Source: Mesodorylaimus sp. YZB2_4
Taxonomy: Eukaryota > Nematoda > Enoplea > Dorylaimida > Dorylaimidae
Length of the DNA stretch: 64,000 bases
Reading direction: 5' to 3'
Assembly (NCBI GenBank): GCA_030248295.1
Contig: JASANH010001202.1
Span: 124,001-188,000, forward strand
Under the pieces are notes generated by a model. It saw only the letters and a program-made list of their open reading frames with translations, did no database searches and was not told where the DNA came from. Shown here piece by piece: positions 34,776-45,291 of this stretch. Every line of letters starts with the position of its first letter. Position 1 is the stretch's first letter. The translations under genes and the position numbers were made by a program.

Positions 34776-35317
34776 CAATATTTACCATATTTTAGCGCCG
34801 CTAAACCACGAGATCTATTGCGAAGGGACCAACTCTGATGAAAATATGATCGATGGCGAAATTACGACGATCGCTAATTCATCTCGATCGCCAATTCTTT
34901 AAAAGCCGCGGCGGCATCGCTAACATTGCATTGATCGGAGACGATCAAGAATCGCTGTTGTCGAATATCTGAAATGGTAGGAGGCTATGAAAAGTCGTAG
35001 CGCGAAGACATTTCAAAAGAGAAACTTCGCAATGATCTTTAGCGGTAATCGACTCGGGCATGCATGCGAGGAACATTAGCAGGGAAGCACGAAGTAGCCG
35101 AACTCTAAACAATTACCTCTGACACCGCTCCCCCCCCCCCCCCTCACAGTCGCTCGCAAGTCTGAAGCCTCAACTGTAATCCCCCAAAAAACAACCAGCA
35201 CCCACCAATGTTATCCGCGCCTTGGATCGATCAGTCATGCCGTAGACATCGCGTTCTTCTTGTTAAAATGAGATTTTCAAGGCGAATGCGTTGGGATAGT
35301 CGCGATCGCCGTTCGGC

Positions 35318-36590
35318 ACCATATACCACTGACGTTTTTCGTGTTTTTGTGGTATCGCATTGTTTTTTAATTTGAATCTTTCGTCAAGGCCACTTTGCAG
35401 GGATTGCAAAGATTGCCATTTGTGACCATATACCACTGACGCACAGGGGATCGCCACGATCTCCATTTGGAACCATATACCACTGACGCACAGGGGATCG
35501 CCACGATCTCCATTTGGAACCATATACCACTGACGCACAGGGGATCGTCACGATCTCCATTTGGAACCATATACCACTGACGCACAGGGGATCGCCACGA
35601 TCTCCATTTGGAACCATATACCACTGACGCACAGGGCATCGCCACGATCTCCATTTGGAACCATATACCACTGACGCACAGGGGATCGCCACGATCTCCA
35701 TTTGGAACCATAAACCACTGACGCACAGGGGATCGTCACGATCTCCATTTGGAATCCGTTTGGAACCATATACCACTGACGCACAGGGGATCGCCACGAT
35801 CTCCATTTGGAACCATATACCACTGACGCACAGGGGATCGCCACGATCTCCATTTGGAACCATATACCACTGACGCACAGGGCATCGCCACGATCTCCAT
35901 TTGGAACCATATACCACTGACGCACAGGGGATCGCCACGATCTCCATTTGGAACCATATACCACTGACGCACAGGGCATCGCCACGATCTCCATTTGGAA
36001 CCATATACCACTGACGCACAGGGGATCGTCACGATCTCCATTTGGAACCATATACCACTGACGCACAGGGGATCGCCACGATCTCCGTTTGGAACCATAT
36101 ACCACTGACGCACAGGGGATCGCCACGATCTCCATTTGGAACCATATACCACTGACGCACAGGGGATCGCCACGATCTCCATTTGGAACCATATACCACT
36201 GACGCACAGGGGATCGCCACGATCTCCGTTTGGAACCATATACCACTGACGCACAGGGGATCGCCACGATCTCCGTTTGGAACCATATACCACTGACGCA
36301 CAGGGGATCGCCACGATCTCCATTTGGAACCATATGCCACTGACGCACAGGGCATCGCCACGATCTCCATTTGGAACCATATACCACTGACGCACAGGGG
36401 ATCGCCACGATCTCCATTTGGAACCATATACCACTGACGCACAGGGGATCGCCACGATCTCCATTTGGAACCATATACCACTGACGCACAGGGGATCGCC
36501 ACGATCTCCATTTGGAACCATATACCACTGACGCACAGGGGATCGCCACGATCTCCATTTGGAACCATATACCACTGACGTTTTTCGTCC
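35318..36590. repeat. 47-bp minisatellite, 24 full units plus partial
   Basis: Units begin with ACCATATACCACTGACGCAC and continue AGGGGATCGCCACGATCTCC, ATTTGGA. They start at 35425 and every 47 bp after, with one 58-bp unit at 35707 (an 11-bp insertion). The last, partial unit starts at 36564. Both boundaries carry ACCATATACCACTGACG then TTTTTCGT, the left one at 35318-35342, which suggests the ancestral unit. Variants recur (GGGG/GGGC, GCC/GTC, CATTTGG/CGTTTGG). Each unit contains the inverted repeat GATCG-CCA-CGATC. Minus-strand frames of up to 348 codons arise only because the unit has no stop in any frame on that strand. No promoter, unique sequence or splice sites support a protein. Confidence 0.95.
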
Positions 36591-37748
36591 CCACTATTTT
36601 CTTTCTTTATTGGTCTTTTTATCTGTAATTAAGTTCACCTATACCTATATGAATCCACGGCTTTTGTGCACTTCACGGCAGGGGCAAAAGAAATAGTTGT
36701 TGTAAACTGAACTCAGTGAAGACCTACTCGTCGGCGATGTTGGTTGACGCCTGGAGACAGGTCTCCTAAATGCAACGTAAATCACAACGTTCTGCTCGGC
36801 AGCTAACTCAACTGCTTACATTACAAGTATGCCACACTAAAATGACCTCACCATACATCCTCGCTTCTTCCATTTTCCGAGCGCCATCCATCTCACGATC
36901 AGATCACCCGCCTCAATTATTGCCTTTCCGTTCGGTATCGATGGCTGCTTTTTTTCGAATCGAATTTCGGCGAATTTTCACAGGCGAATAGAAAGGCGAT
37001 GCAATGCGGTGGTACCTATCGATGTTTCTTCGACGCCAATTCGATTCAAGCGAACTTCGGATTCGATTTCGATAAAAGCGAACCTCGGAGCTGGAGCAAA
37101 GAGACGACCAAGTTGCCATTTCCGATGGTGATCGACAGCTGGCAATTAAATATCAAACGCGATTTTGCGCCTTCGCCTTTATTTGGGCAATTTTCTTGAA
37201 ACTTTTAGCGATAAGGTCGGTTCACGATGCTTTTGCGGAGAAAAAATGTGCTCTATCAACTGCACGTCTTTGGTTTGCTTTTAGGCCTATTAGACTTGAA
37301 ACAAATTTTTGTCCGTTTGCATCGCAAAAATATGCAAAAACTTTTCAAAACGAAACTAAAAACAAAAAATTTAAAATTCAATCAGCTCGATCGAAAGAGC
37401 ACATTTTTCCGACAAAATTGTTACATTAACTATTATTATACATTGTCACAACTTTCGCGAAAACCTGCGCAACAACGCGCTCTAATAAAAGTAAGATTCA
37501 GATTGATACGCAGCCGAAACTGAAACCGAACCGATTGCTGGCTAGCAAAAATTGCCGCTGATGGCGTGTTGATGGCACACATGGCGGTCGAGACAAAGAC
37601 CTCGTTTTTTTGATGACGCTCATCCCCGATGCAAGAAATAACTAATGAGGTGGACACAGCATCCGCTAATATAAAATAAGGAGCAGGTCAAGGAAAGAAA
37701 CGTAACTGCATAGCGAATACCTGCATTTGCAGTGACGAGAAATCCTTA
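36591..37748. other. Unassigned stretch with weak coding signal
   Basis: At 36984-37200 the plus strand reads AMQCGGTYRCFFDANSIQAN, FGFDFDKSEP and LPFPMVIDSWQLNIKRDF with coding-like codon use, after a possible TTTTCACAG acceptor. No partner exon or family was found. A 98-codon frame at 37227 is lysine-rich and unconvincing. Confidence 0.25.
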
Positions 37749-38166
37749 TCCGTTGCAACTCACGGCTGGATCGGATCGGATATGCGATCGAGTCGGATAT
37801 CCGATCCGATCTGATCAAAAAAATCGAGATCCGAAAATTCGGATCTCGGATCATCCGATCCGAATCTTTAATTTTGCCCAACATGCAATACAAAATGCAA
37901 TAGCTCCTTTCCCAGCCCCCGCCTGTTGATGATCCCAATCAGCAGGAGTTTGCTCTACTCATTTCAGTGTTGCACCTGACACGTTTATACATATCGTAGA
38001 CTTGCAAAATTCGTTTTATCGATTTAGAACATCCAGTCAGCAAGTAAGTGTCATGTGCGCAATCGCCAAGTTTTCTTTCGCGTTCTAGGTAAAGTGCACA
38101 AATTACAAGTATTTCACATGATCCGATCCGACAAACCCCCATCCGATCCGGTCGTGAGTTGCAACC
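37749..38166. mobile_element. Inverted-repeat (MITE-like) element rich in GATCCGAT
   Basis: The ends match in inverted orientation: left GTTGCAACTCACGGCTGGAT at 37751 and, on the other strand, GTTGCAACTCACGACCGGAT ending at about 38166. The left interior holds a perfect 15-bp stem (GATCGGATCGGATAT) at about 37770-37813 and a second hairpin (GATCCGAA-AA-TTCGGATC). There is no transposase frame, and a target-site duplication was not identified. It is best read as a non-autonomous fold-back or MITE element. Confidence 0.55.
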
Positions 38167-39640
38167 ACTAAACACAAGGGGCGACTAGCTTGATCAAATC
38201 AGCAACCAGCTCAGCGATTCACCCTAATACCCGTATTTCAGGTGGGTGTAAAATCTGAGATCGCAAAGAAATCGCTAGAGGCCACACTGACTCGTTCTCC
38301 AAAGGCAGGACGAAAAAGAAAGAAAATTTTTAAACATTCACGTTTTTCTTGTGCCAGTTGCAGTCGCTGAGTGGCTTCTGGACCCGCTTTTGATCATACA
38401 GCACTCAATTGTGTCCTTGTCTTGCTTGCTCTTCCAACGTGAAACTGGCACCACAATCCATAACTGAATACTGTGCACTGTAGTAGTCCTCGGATAGCGG
38501 GGGGTTGGCTGGGAATACGGATAGTCATACTGACAAGGGTCTGGTTCCACGTGAACCGCGGTTTGGTGAACCAACTTTGACATCGTAGGCGCACCCAGCA
38601 GATCGCCGCGGTGATCACTAGCATTGAAGCTCTTCAAAAACTAATATCCCTTGGATTCCGCACCCACAAATTGGCGAATGAAGTCAGGTCGTCATCCTCG
38701 AACCCATATGCGTCCTCGCCTGCTCTTTCCTCTCGTACAAGGAGAAAGTACCTTCTGCGTCATTCCCTCGTGCAAGACTCAGCGTGATCGATTTGCTTCT
38801 GGAGCATGTTTCCAGTAAGTTGATGTATCACCAAACGTCAGCTCAATCATAATTGGATTTGCTATTGAAATCCTTGGTTCGCCCTTGGGCTGTCTAGAGC
38901 TGACCAGAGGATGGCTCGAGCCACAGGAACAATCCCACGCAGTACACGGACACCTCGTGATATGGTTTATTAGTCGCCACACCACAAGGGCCGCGCAGAA
39001 TCACAATTCGGGGAGCAGCCACACGTGCCGGCCGTCAAAGGGATCCGACGACGAACCTGAGCCCGGAGTGCTCACAGAGCAAGAGGGGTGCTCACGGACC
39101 AGCCTGTAAACCAAACTGGACACTCATCCTCGATCTCGCTCTGGGTCTCGTGCTGCTCTGACTCAGGAGAGGCAGACCGGCTCCCTGAACCAGTGCACAA
39201 ATAGGCCAAAGAGCACGCGGGGCAGAGTCCATGCCCATTACACGATGCCAGGCTCTCAAATACACAGTACTTCTTGGGAGACGAGCATTACAACGGGACG
39301 CAACTGCTAACGCACCCGCGCTTTTGGTAAAGTTAACGTGCATGCCCCTGATTGAATGTGATCCCACCATACTAATTAGTACAGCATGAGTTCACGATGA
39401 CCGCACCAGTAAACCCAGGATCTGCCGAACCAAAAATTTACGTTCTGCGCTTTGCAGGCTTTGCAAGGCTTTGCCTATCAAGCTCGACGTCGATCCGCTC
39501 GCCATCGTCAGTTGAATCCATGAACATTGATTGGTTCTGGCGTCTGGCATTTACTGAGCTACATATTCGTAGCATGCGCTCAAGGCATGTTTTCTGCCCC
39601 CTTTCCGTGAGAATCTCATGAATCCCGACACCCAATTGCT
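38167..39640. other. Intergenic, no supported gene
   Basis: Only shadow frames were seen here; no domain, RNA gene or clear repeat. Confidence 0.35.
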
Positions 39641-39650
39641 GCACTTTGAT

Positions 39651-39977
39651 GGGGGGGGGGGGGGGAGAGCGAGGTCGAGGTCGAGTGACTGGTCTGGTTG
39701 CAGGCATCGGTAGAGAACTACCGATGCCTGCAACCTCTAAAAATCCTGGTCTGAACTTGCTCTATGAGCACTTCGGGCTCAGGGCTGTCAGAACCCCTTC
39801 CGACGACCGGCACGTGCGGCTGCTCCGCCGAATTGTGGGTCTACACGGCCTTGTTGGGGTGGGATAGCAAACTATGTCAAGTAGTGTCCGTGTACTGCGT
39901 GAGTTGGTTCCTGTGGCTTGAGCTATCCTCTGGTCAGCCCTAGTCTGTCCTAGGGCGAGCCAAGGATTTCACCTGCC
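39651..39977 (+). repeat. Dispersed repeat, copy 2, with 15-G tract and acquired hairpin
   Basis: Homologous to 8278-8592. It begins after a 15-G run (39651-39665). Relative to copy 1 it has a duplicated inverted segment, so 39696-39735 forms a perfect 18-bp stem (GGTTGCAGGCATCGGTAG) with loop AGAA. Confidence 0.75.
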
Positions 39978-40607
39978 AGGATACAACGAACGACTGTACA
40001 GTACATGGCCAATCCTTCTTTTCAAACGCACACTTATTTTGAGTGGCTTGTTCCCTCAGACAGGACATGATGTTTCCAAAACAACACTGTAGCTCCAACA
40101 CCCATCGGACAGTGCAAGCAGTCCAGAGAATTATTATTTCACATTTTTTGCGTAAATGAGGCTTCATCACCAAGTCGTTGTGGACACCCTTTGCAGTTTA
40201 TTGGATTCCTTAAAGGAGGTAGTTTCTTTTTTATAAATACTGTTTTTTTATAAATACAGGGGCAAGCCATATACTGGGTCTAGAGAAATCGAATTATGCA
40301 CATGGCTCTACAATGACAAATGAAGCAGCTAGTGGCATGCGGTCTAGCTGTTTCCAAGGAAAATACGTAGCTGCATCATGGGGTTGCAATAGATTAGCCT
40401 TGCTTAATTCAGGCTAATCAATGCTCTCGACCCTGTGCACAAACTTGGAAACTCCCTGAGGCTACAAACTGCGAAACTCCCTGTGGTCTTCATCTCAAAC
40501 AGCATGTCGTCATTCTGCCTGCGACCTTCATTAGAGAATTGACGTGTATGTTTCGGGCAGCTCATCGGAAAGCTTACACACTCCTTGGCTGGCAGCCAAA
40601 CGTTAGC
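39978..40607. other. Intergenic upstream of the glutamate-receptor relic
   Basis: No exon or RNA gene recognised. Confidence 0.35.
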
Positions 40608-41562
40608 ATGGCTAACGTTATGAACATAAAAGTTGGGGTAGTAGGTACAGAGCTTAGAGGTAAGAACGCCGAAGCTATGCTCTCCGTTTGTAAATAATCG
40701 TCGTTGAATTGCAGTCTCTTCTTTCAAGACAGCTTTGATTTTGGAGATGGTCTCGAGAACGGAACAGGAACAGGGTTTATCGGACTTGTGCAGCGTGGAA
40801 TCGTCGACACATTCGAGCCCATATTTACTGCCACCTACAACAGATATCGTGCCATCGATTTCAGTGACCCTTACTTCTATGCCAATGTCTACATGGTTAC
40901 TAGAGCGCCGGCAAAATTAATCACGCCATTCAACCTGAGCAATGTCTTTTCCCTCAGCCGGTCAGCGGGGTGCGCTTGTCACTGTTTTTCTTCTAAATTC
41001 TGCTTTTATCACCCTGTCTACGAGATGGATTCTCCACTACGACTCGCACTAGCTGCCCCGTGCACTCTCTCATTGTTCCGCCTTGATCACACATAAGCAT
41101 CAAAATCGTTTCCTTATTTGGCACTTTTCTCGTCCGGTGGTGGATTGCTAGTCCTTGTTTATGATAGTCATAGCCAGCTCGAACACCGCCGTCATATTTT
41201 CGAAGAAAATGAAGACAACTGATGCATTGCCTTATAGGAACTTTGAGGAATTCGTTGTATGCTTTGAAAGAGGCGCGTGCCGAACGACGATACCCTCCTT
41301 GTCCATGAGTTTCATGCAGGTCCTGACTGCCCGCGAATACTCGCTAGGACAACGTATTCAGACTGCCTTCGCAAAAAGGCCACCCTATGTCAAGTCCATT
41401 AGAGAAATCAGAAATGATATCCTGCAAGAAAAAGACGTATTCTTGGCTGGGTTCGGTGCGAAGAGCTCGTTCGATACATATTTTGGAGACAACCATAACT
41501 GCACTTTTTTCGTGACTGAAACGCCTTATCAGGAATCATCTCATCTTTATATTGGGTTATAA
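40608..41562 (+). pseudogene. Ionotropic glutamate receptor remnant (short, nematode-like type)
   Basis: A first exon from ATG 40608 reads MANVMNIKVGVVGTELR, the usual start of the S1 ligand-binding lobe. Splicing to an acceptor at 40728 keeps frame into FIGLVQRGIVD and the hallmark RYRAIDFSDPYFYANVYMV. The M1 region is broken. A frame shift then leads to LFGTFLVRWWIAS (end of M2/start of M3), another shift to MIVIASSNTAVIFSKKM (M3, in place of SYTANLAAFLT), and then S2 to the stop at 41560-41562. The middle of S1 and all of M4 are missing. With at least two frame breaks this is most likely a decayed gene. S2 is the best preserved part. Confidence 0.65.
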
Positions 41563-41752
41563 GTACAGTATTTTGCGGACTCATGGCGGGAATTTCAAAT
41601 GAGACATTTTGCATCTAGGGAAACTATCCCCGCGTCTGCTCAAAGCGTTGTAAACTTTACACTGTGGTCAATTCACACCCATGGAGCGTCAAGCGATCAG
41701 AACCTTGTTCGACGCCTTCGCCCGTTCTTCCTCTCCAGCGTAGCTTCCAATC

Positions 41753-42277
41753 ATGCCACCAACCTTGGTCAGTGTGGAGCCAATCGAGTTAGTGTTCGAT
41801 GTGCAAGATGGTCGCTTGGACGAAGTCAACTTGACAGTGAATAATTTGACTAATCAACGTGTCGGCTACAAGCTATTCACCGATCAGAGCGACTTGTATC
41901 TCTTTCAACCCAAAAGCGGGTTTATAAAGAAATCGAGCCAAGTCGAAGTGGTGGTCAAACTGCTCAAGATACCCGAAAATCTGACAGCCATCGACCACAA
42001 GACGGTTATTAAGGCACGTGTGGCACGCGACGACGAGTTAGATCGCGAGAAGGAATGGCGTACAATGATGCCGGCCGACGAACCCAATATTCAGGTAGTC
42101 CATTTGAAAAGTCGATTTCGTACAGCCAAAGAGAGGGACATCGACGTTCTCGACATCCTACGACGAATCGAGAGAAAAGTGGACGAAGGGTTCACATCCG
42201 TCTTGCGCATGGCTCGGTTCCTTGCTTTCTTGCTGATCCTCGTCTTTGTCACCTTAGTGATTAATCTGGCGGAATGA
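41753..42277 (+). CDS. MSP-domain tail-anchored membrane protein (VAP/MOSPD-like), 174 aa
   Basis: A single uninterrupted frame encodes an N-terminal major sperm protein domain, about residues 4-95. It opens VSVEPIELVFDVQDG and contains VNNLTNQRVGYKLFTD and FQPKSGFIKKSSQVEVVV, as in VAPA/VAPB. A charged linker follows, with a predicted coiled segment (VLDILRRIERKVDEG), and a C-terminal membrane anchor (FLAFLLILVFVTLVINLAE). VAP-family proteins sit in the ER membrane and tether partners carrying FFAT motifs. The KTT element that contacts FFAT in VAPA is FTD here (YKLFTD), so classical binding may be weak or absent. The lack of introns, unlike its neighbours, could mean retroposition. Confidence 0.8.
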   Translation: MPPTLVSVEPIELVFDVQDGRLDEVNLTVNNLTNQRVGYKLFTDQSDLYLFQPKSGFIKKSSQVEVVVKLLKIPENLTAIDHKTVIKARVARDDELDREKEWRTMMPADEPNIQVVHLKSRFRTAKERDIDVLDILRRIERKVDEGFTSVLRMARFLAFLLILVFVTLVINLAE

Positions 42278-44958
42278 TCGAAGGTGTGATTTACTTGATT
42301 CACGTGATCCTTTTCTAGTCCCATAGTTTCGCGATGTCTATATTCGTTTACTTCTTCGGAATGCGTGCGTAAGCTTATAATACTGTGTAGTTTATACGTA
42401 CGTAATAATCAGCTGCCTCAGAACCGCAGTATGTATTCGCCCCTTACGGTCAATTCATTCTCTGTTATGCATCCAGCTGAGTGTCCAAACCCTGAATGAA
42501 TCAGACACATAGCATGCCACCCACCCTTACATACCCCTTACGGCTCTGCAAGGAAAATGAGGATCTAGTTGCATCTATTATGCAAATATGTGCGACCTCG
42601 TCTGATGTCACGCCTGCCTGGTGATATCGAGTGATTGATATGTGAGGAACTGGTCTTTCCTGTCTTCCTTGTCTTGTTTGTTTTGTGCCAGTGCATCATT
42701 GCTCAGGGTTGGTGCCTTTGGACTAATCAGTCTCATGCCTGTGCGCCCTCACGATCAGTGCGGTTGAGTAATAAACCCTATCTACAAGACGCGAGGTCTC
42801 ATAGTTCTCTATTATGCATCCAGCTGTGTCTCTGTACAGTAAATTCTTCTCAAATCCACGATTTTTTTCTGAGTACATCTGACCGCCTGTCATACTGTAA
42901 CAAAGATCAATACCAGAGCCAAATCCTCTTGTCTTATACTCCAAGCTTATTCCTTCTCTCGCCCCTAAACCGATCGAATTACCCAATCTGCAATTCAGGC
43001 AGCCAGTCGTCCTTTCACGCTCGCATCGACCTCATAATCCGATTGCGCAGGCAAAAAACGCACAGTCAAAAATGGCATAGAAAAGAGCATAGCGAATTGT
43101 CAAGCGGCGAGTACAATTGGGGCAGTTATTAGCTAATGCACTAATTAGATACGATGCATTGGTCCATCGGGGCTATTTTCGCAATTCGGCTCGCCCGATC
43201 TTGGCCATCTGTCGATTCGTTTCGGATTATGGGTGGGAACGGCTTTGATTGGTTTTTATGAGTATATGGCTGACATTTGCAGTTTGACGGGGTAAAGGAA
43301 ACATGGGAGAACCATAGGTGCTTGCATCTTGCATTCAAATGGATCTATACGTGATAGGCTGCTTATGCACTGAACACTTTGGCCCTGAAGTTTTCATAGA
43401 GCTTTCCTCACACTGGACATGCTGTGCATATACTGCGATTTGCTGGAAGTGGTCATATTTACAGTACCAAATATGGTAAGCACACGAAGATTGAGTTTGC
43501 TTTTTCTGTCAGCCCGCACTGGTATTTCCCAGTGTCTAAGTTTGTCAATCAACACCTGGCAGCAGTAGAAATGGAAGTAAATTTGGTAACTACGGGTACA
43601 GTTTATTATGCAGTAACACTCACACGTTTGCTCTCGGTTAGCTTCAAACAGTAAAAATTGCGACCTGCACGGTCAACAGGAGAACACAACAAATAAAAAT
43701 TTTTGCATTTCCGTTTTATCAGTAAGCATGCTGCCCAGTACAAGAGTCAAAACAGACCAAAATACAGCAGATGTCGGCGCCTCAGCATAAGATTTTGGTG
43801 CGATTAATCGTCATATCTCGAAAGCAGAGTGGATGCAAGAGCCTCAAAAAATAACGCGGATAAGATATTCGTAGTCTGGCTTGCCTGCCACCAGGCTAGT
43901 TTACTCAAGGGCGGTGGGGTGGCTGGCTGGTGCTCGATCTTTCTTGTTTCAGTAAGTGATGCGCTGCTGTTTCGAGTTATAAGCACTCACTAAAGTCCAC
44001 TCTGACTCTGATTCAACCTGCAAAGTGTCAAAAAGTCTTGCCCGACGTATGATAATTTTAATTTCTTGCAAAACATCAAATGCCACCCTACTGTACACTT
44101 TACACTGCATGTACATATTCACCCGTATTTCGTATGCCCTCTTCATACTAAATCCAGGCACAAAAAAATTCGCATCTTCCTATTTATTGCTCCTGTTTTC
44201 ACCTTTTCCTAATCCCTTGCACTGGATCCGAATCCGCAAGAGTGGACAAATCTCAAAAGCTCTTGCCACTAGCCTTCAATCCAAAAGCGCAAACCCGTAA
44301 ATCTTAGTTTTTTGGCTTCCTTATTTCGCCTAGATTGTCAATTTCACGCATGGTAATACGCGTGTACTCACTGCAAGCGTGGATACGATCTTGCACGTAT
44401 TCAAGCATTTAGTCGTTATATCGCCGTTCTGGCTGTGGACAACAGATGTTGGAGAGCAAAACGCGACAAATAATAAGATCCTCTTCCCTAATCCCCACGT
44501 CCCGTTGATCAAAGGAACCGTTCGAGCGTTGGCTGATGGGCGTTGTCCTCGCACCGGCGCCAATCGCCCTTTGCTCAACTCAATGAATGGGGCAATCCGG
44601 TGTGGAATGAGGAGATTCTTTGGAAAACATGTACCAAACCAATACTGGACCACTTAGGGCTTAGTCCAACTTGCACCTGCCTTTTTATTGAATCAAGACG
44701 CCGACCTCCCTCTCGCATTATTCTAGGATTATCTTCTCGTGGCCGAGAGGTCAAAGAGAGATGAAGAGCGCAGTTAAAAGACGACCCTACACTTGGGCCT
44801 AGATACCAATTATCTGATCGGTGGCATCCAACAACCACACGACACCAAAAATACCATTGTCCGTGACCCGCATGGATTAGTGCCCGAGCGAGAGAGATAT
44901 TTACACTCTATGCATACAGTATTCGGGTTACGCCCATTGAACCGCCATACGATCGGTT
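42278..44958. other. Intergenic, no supported gene
   Basis: A 165-codon frame at 42635 starts with a signal-like stretch (VFLVLFVLCQCIIAQG) but has no ATG. It becomes low-quality sequence afterwards, so it is not called. No RNA genes seen. Confidence 0.35.
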
Positions 44959-45291
44959 ATGTCATCAAATGGCTCGTCTCCTCAAGATTTGTCAGCCAAC
45001 GCCCTCCACAAAACAATGACCACCGAAGAACATTGCTGCGTTCACCTTCCCGTCCTGCGTACGGTAGCATTTTTCGTTCCGCTCTGTGCCCAGCGTTCCA
45101 TCAACGACCTGCTCGCTTATCCCGTCCATCACACAATAGCAAGTGAGAAACACACTTTTAGGCTGTGCTACAGGAAATATCACCTCGACTCGATGCGCCA
45201 GAGAGTTTTGACGACATTTTTCTTTTCACCCTTTTCCATAATAGGCCTTTGCCAAATTGCCCGTCAAGTGGTGCCATTAATGGCCATTTAA
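44959..45291 (+). CDS. Possible small protein, uncharacterised
   Basis: An ATG-initiated frame of 110 codons (MSSNGSSPQDLSANALHKTM, then EEHCCVHLPVLRTVAFFVPL and QRSINDLLAYPVHH) ends in QIARQVVPLMAI. A 105-nt segment in the middle could be an in-frame intron (A|GTGAGAAAC to ATAATAG), giving a 75-residue product. Codon composition is coding-like. No family or paralog recognised. Confidence 0.3.
   Translation: MSSNGSSPQDLSANALHKTMTTEEHCCVHLPVLRTVAFFVPLCAQRSINDLLAYPVHHTIASEKHTFRLCYRKYHLDSMRQRVLTTFFFSPFSIIGLCQIARQVVPLMAI

Noticed and set aside
35318-36590. CRISPR-like array
   Set aside because: Units are directly contiguous with no variable spacers and the genome is eukaryotic; it is a minisatellite.
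35548-36594. 348-residue repeat protein on the minus strand
   Set aside because: The frame is a by-product of a 47-bp unit lacking stops in any frame; no unique flanking coding sequence or splice sites.
36984-37200. Small gene with coding-like codon use
   Set aside because: No start context, partner exon or recognisable domain; kept only as a note.
42635-43132. 165-codon frame with a signal-peptide-like start
   Set aside because: It begins at TTG with no ATG, and the remainder is not protein-like; no supporting exon structure.
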